From an uncultured Paracoccus sp. (lineage in GTDB: Bacteria; Pseudomonadota; Alphaproteobacteria; Rhodobacterales; Rhodobacteraceae), in NCBI GenBank assembly GCA_937859005.1, contig CALLYR010000279.1, positions 1 through 5,074 on the forward strand: a DNA stretch of 5,074 bases, written 5' to 3'. A program made the position numbers and the translations under genes. Of the stretch, positions 4,458-5,074 are shown piece by piece. Numbering within the stretch: position 1 is the stretch's first letter; each line of letters begins with the position of its first letter. The notes beneath the pieces are model-generated. The model saw only the letters and a program-made list of their open reading frames with translations. It was not told the origin of the DNA and searched no databases.

Positions 4458-5074
4458 AGCCAGCGCTGCGGCCTGACACCAGCCGGTCGCGCCCATCCAG
4501 ATCGGGGGCGACCGTGACCTGATGCAGACCGGCGGCGCAAAACAGCCCGGCGACCGCTGCGCCCTGGCCGGGGCCAATTTCCACCATCATCCAGCCGCCG
4601 GGGGCAAGATGCGCGCCTGCCCCCGCCGCGATGGCGCGATAGGCGCCAAGCCCGTCCCCCTCGTCGGTCAGGGCCGCACGGGGTTCCCAGTCGCGCACCT
4701 CGGGCGAAAGCCCCGCCATCTCGGCGGCGGCGATATAGGGGGGGTTCGAAACGATCAGGTCGAACTGCCCGTGGACTGCGGAAAACCAGTCCGACTGCGC
4801 GAAAGCCGCATTGATGCCCAGCGCCGCCGCATTCGCCCGCGCCACGTCCAGCGCGGCGGGCGACAGGTCCACCCCCAGCCCGGCCGCGCCCGGCCGGTCC
4901 GCCAGCAGCGACAAAAGGATCGCCCCGGTTCCGGTGCCCAGGTCCAGCACCGTCCGCCACGGCCGATCCAGCGCGGCCGCCACCAGCGTTTCCGTTTCCG
5001 GGCGCGGGTCCAGTGTGTCGCGGGTCACGCGGAAGCGGTGTTTCCAGAAATCGCGCCAGCCGACGATCTGGCTG
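4456..5074 (-). CDS. prmC: Peptide chain release factor N5-glutamine methyltransferase PrmC, partial (5' end outside window)
   Basis: PrmC transfers a methyl group from S-adenosylmethionine to the glutamine of the GGQ motif in release factors RF1 and RF2, which speeds translation termination. The visible part is 205 residues, starting SQIVGWRDFWKHRFRVT and running off the right edge; no start codon for the full protein is in the window. A GTG at 5028 (in RVTRDT) is internal, because the conserved sequence continues upstream of it. Motifs in visible numbering: LDPRPETETL (21-30), SAM motif I VLDLGTGTGAI (42-52), GVDLS (67-71), QSDWFSA (93-99), catalytic SNPPYI (109-114), EPRAAL (130-135), LAPGGWMMVEIG (156-167), and the terminal GRDRLVSGR (194-202). 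By comparison with E. coli (277 residues) about 75-80 N-terminal residues, the helical release-factor-binding domain, are missing. The protein is cytosolic. It often sits beside prfA, which would be expected just beyond the edge. Confidence 0.95.
   Translation of the reverse strand, partial: SQIVGWRDFWKHRFRVTRDTLDPRPETETLVAAALDRPWRTVLDLGTGTGAILLSLLADRPGAAGLGVDLSPAALDVARANAAALGINAAFAQSDWFSAVHGQFDLIVSNPPYIAAAEMAGLSPEVRDWEPRAALTDEGDGLGAYRAIAAGAGAHLAPGGWMMVEIGPGQGAAVAGLFCAAGLHQVTVAPDLDGRDRLVSGRSAG

Noticed and set aside
4235..4960. Minus-strand open frame that would extend the DUF4167 protein far upstream, up to 528 residues.
   Set aside because: It overlaps prmC in a different frame, and the extension has no recognisable domain. 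Family members begin with a basic segment like the one encoded from 4234. Open frames by chance are common at this GC content.
5026..5028. GTG as the prmC start codon, giving a 190-residue protein.
   Set aside because: The conserved PrmC sequence (SQIVGWRDFWKHRFR) continues in frame upstream to the window edge, so this GTG is an internal valine codon of a gene that is cut off.

Overview
The window is a GC-rich stretch of a chromosome with ordinary housekeeping genes. The protein sequences point to an alphaproteobacterium of the Rhodobacteraceae, possibly near Paracoccus. The main clues are the RsmA N-terminus (MSAIDGLPPLREVI), a DUF4167 protein, and the strong C/G bias at third codon positions. 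This placement is inferred from remembered family features, not from a database search.

Positions 29-3370 (+) carry surA, pdxA and rsmA, the same order as in the E. coli lptD-surA-pdxA-rsmA(ksgA) cluster. surA encodes a periplasmic outer-membrane-protein chaperone, pdxA a vitamin B6 biosynthesis dehydrogenase, and rsmA a 16S rRNA dimethyltransferase. surA and pdxA are packed tightly, with either an ATGA overlap or a 23-nt gap depending on the pdxA start. A 175-bp spacer (2350-2524) separates pdxA from rsmA. It is less GC-biased than the genes, contains several competing inverted repeats, and has no clear Shine-Dalgarno sequence in front of rsmA.

Positions 3374-5074 (-) carry a DUF4167 protein and the 3' part of prmC, which methylates the glutamine of the release-factor GGQ motif. 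prmC runs off the right edge and lacks its N-terminal helical domain here. The 221-bp spacer between prmC and the DUF4167 gene holds inverted repeats, two of which resemble transcription terminators reading leftward. rsmA and the DUF4167 gene converge with only 3 bp between their stop codons.

The functional theme is envelope biogenesis (SurA), cofactor supply (PdxA) and translation-apparatus methylation (RsmA, PrmC). The DUF4167 protein, with a basic N-terminus and a long charged disordered tail, is the only one without a known function. I found no CRISPR array, mobile element, RNA gene or defence system. The best leads are the structured rsmA leader, a 60-codon reading frame linked by ATGA to both pdxA and rsmA, and the repeat-rich DUF4167 protein.
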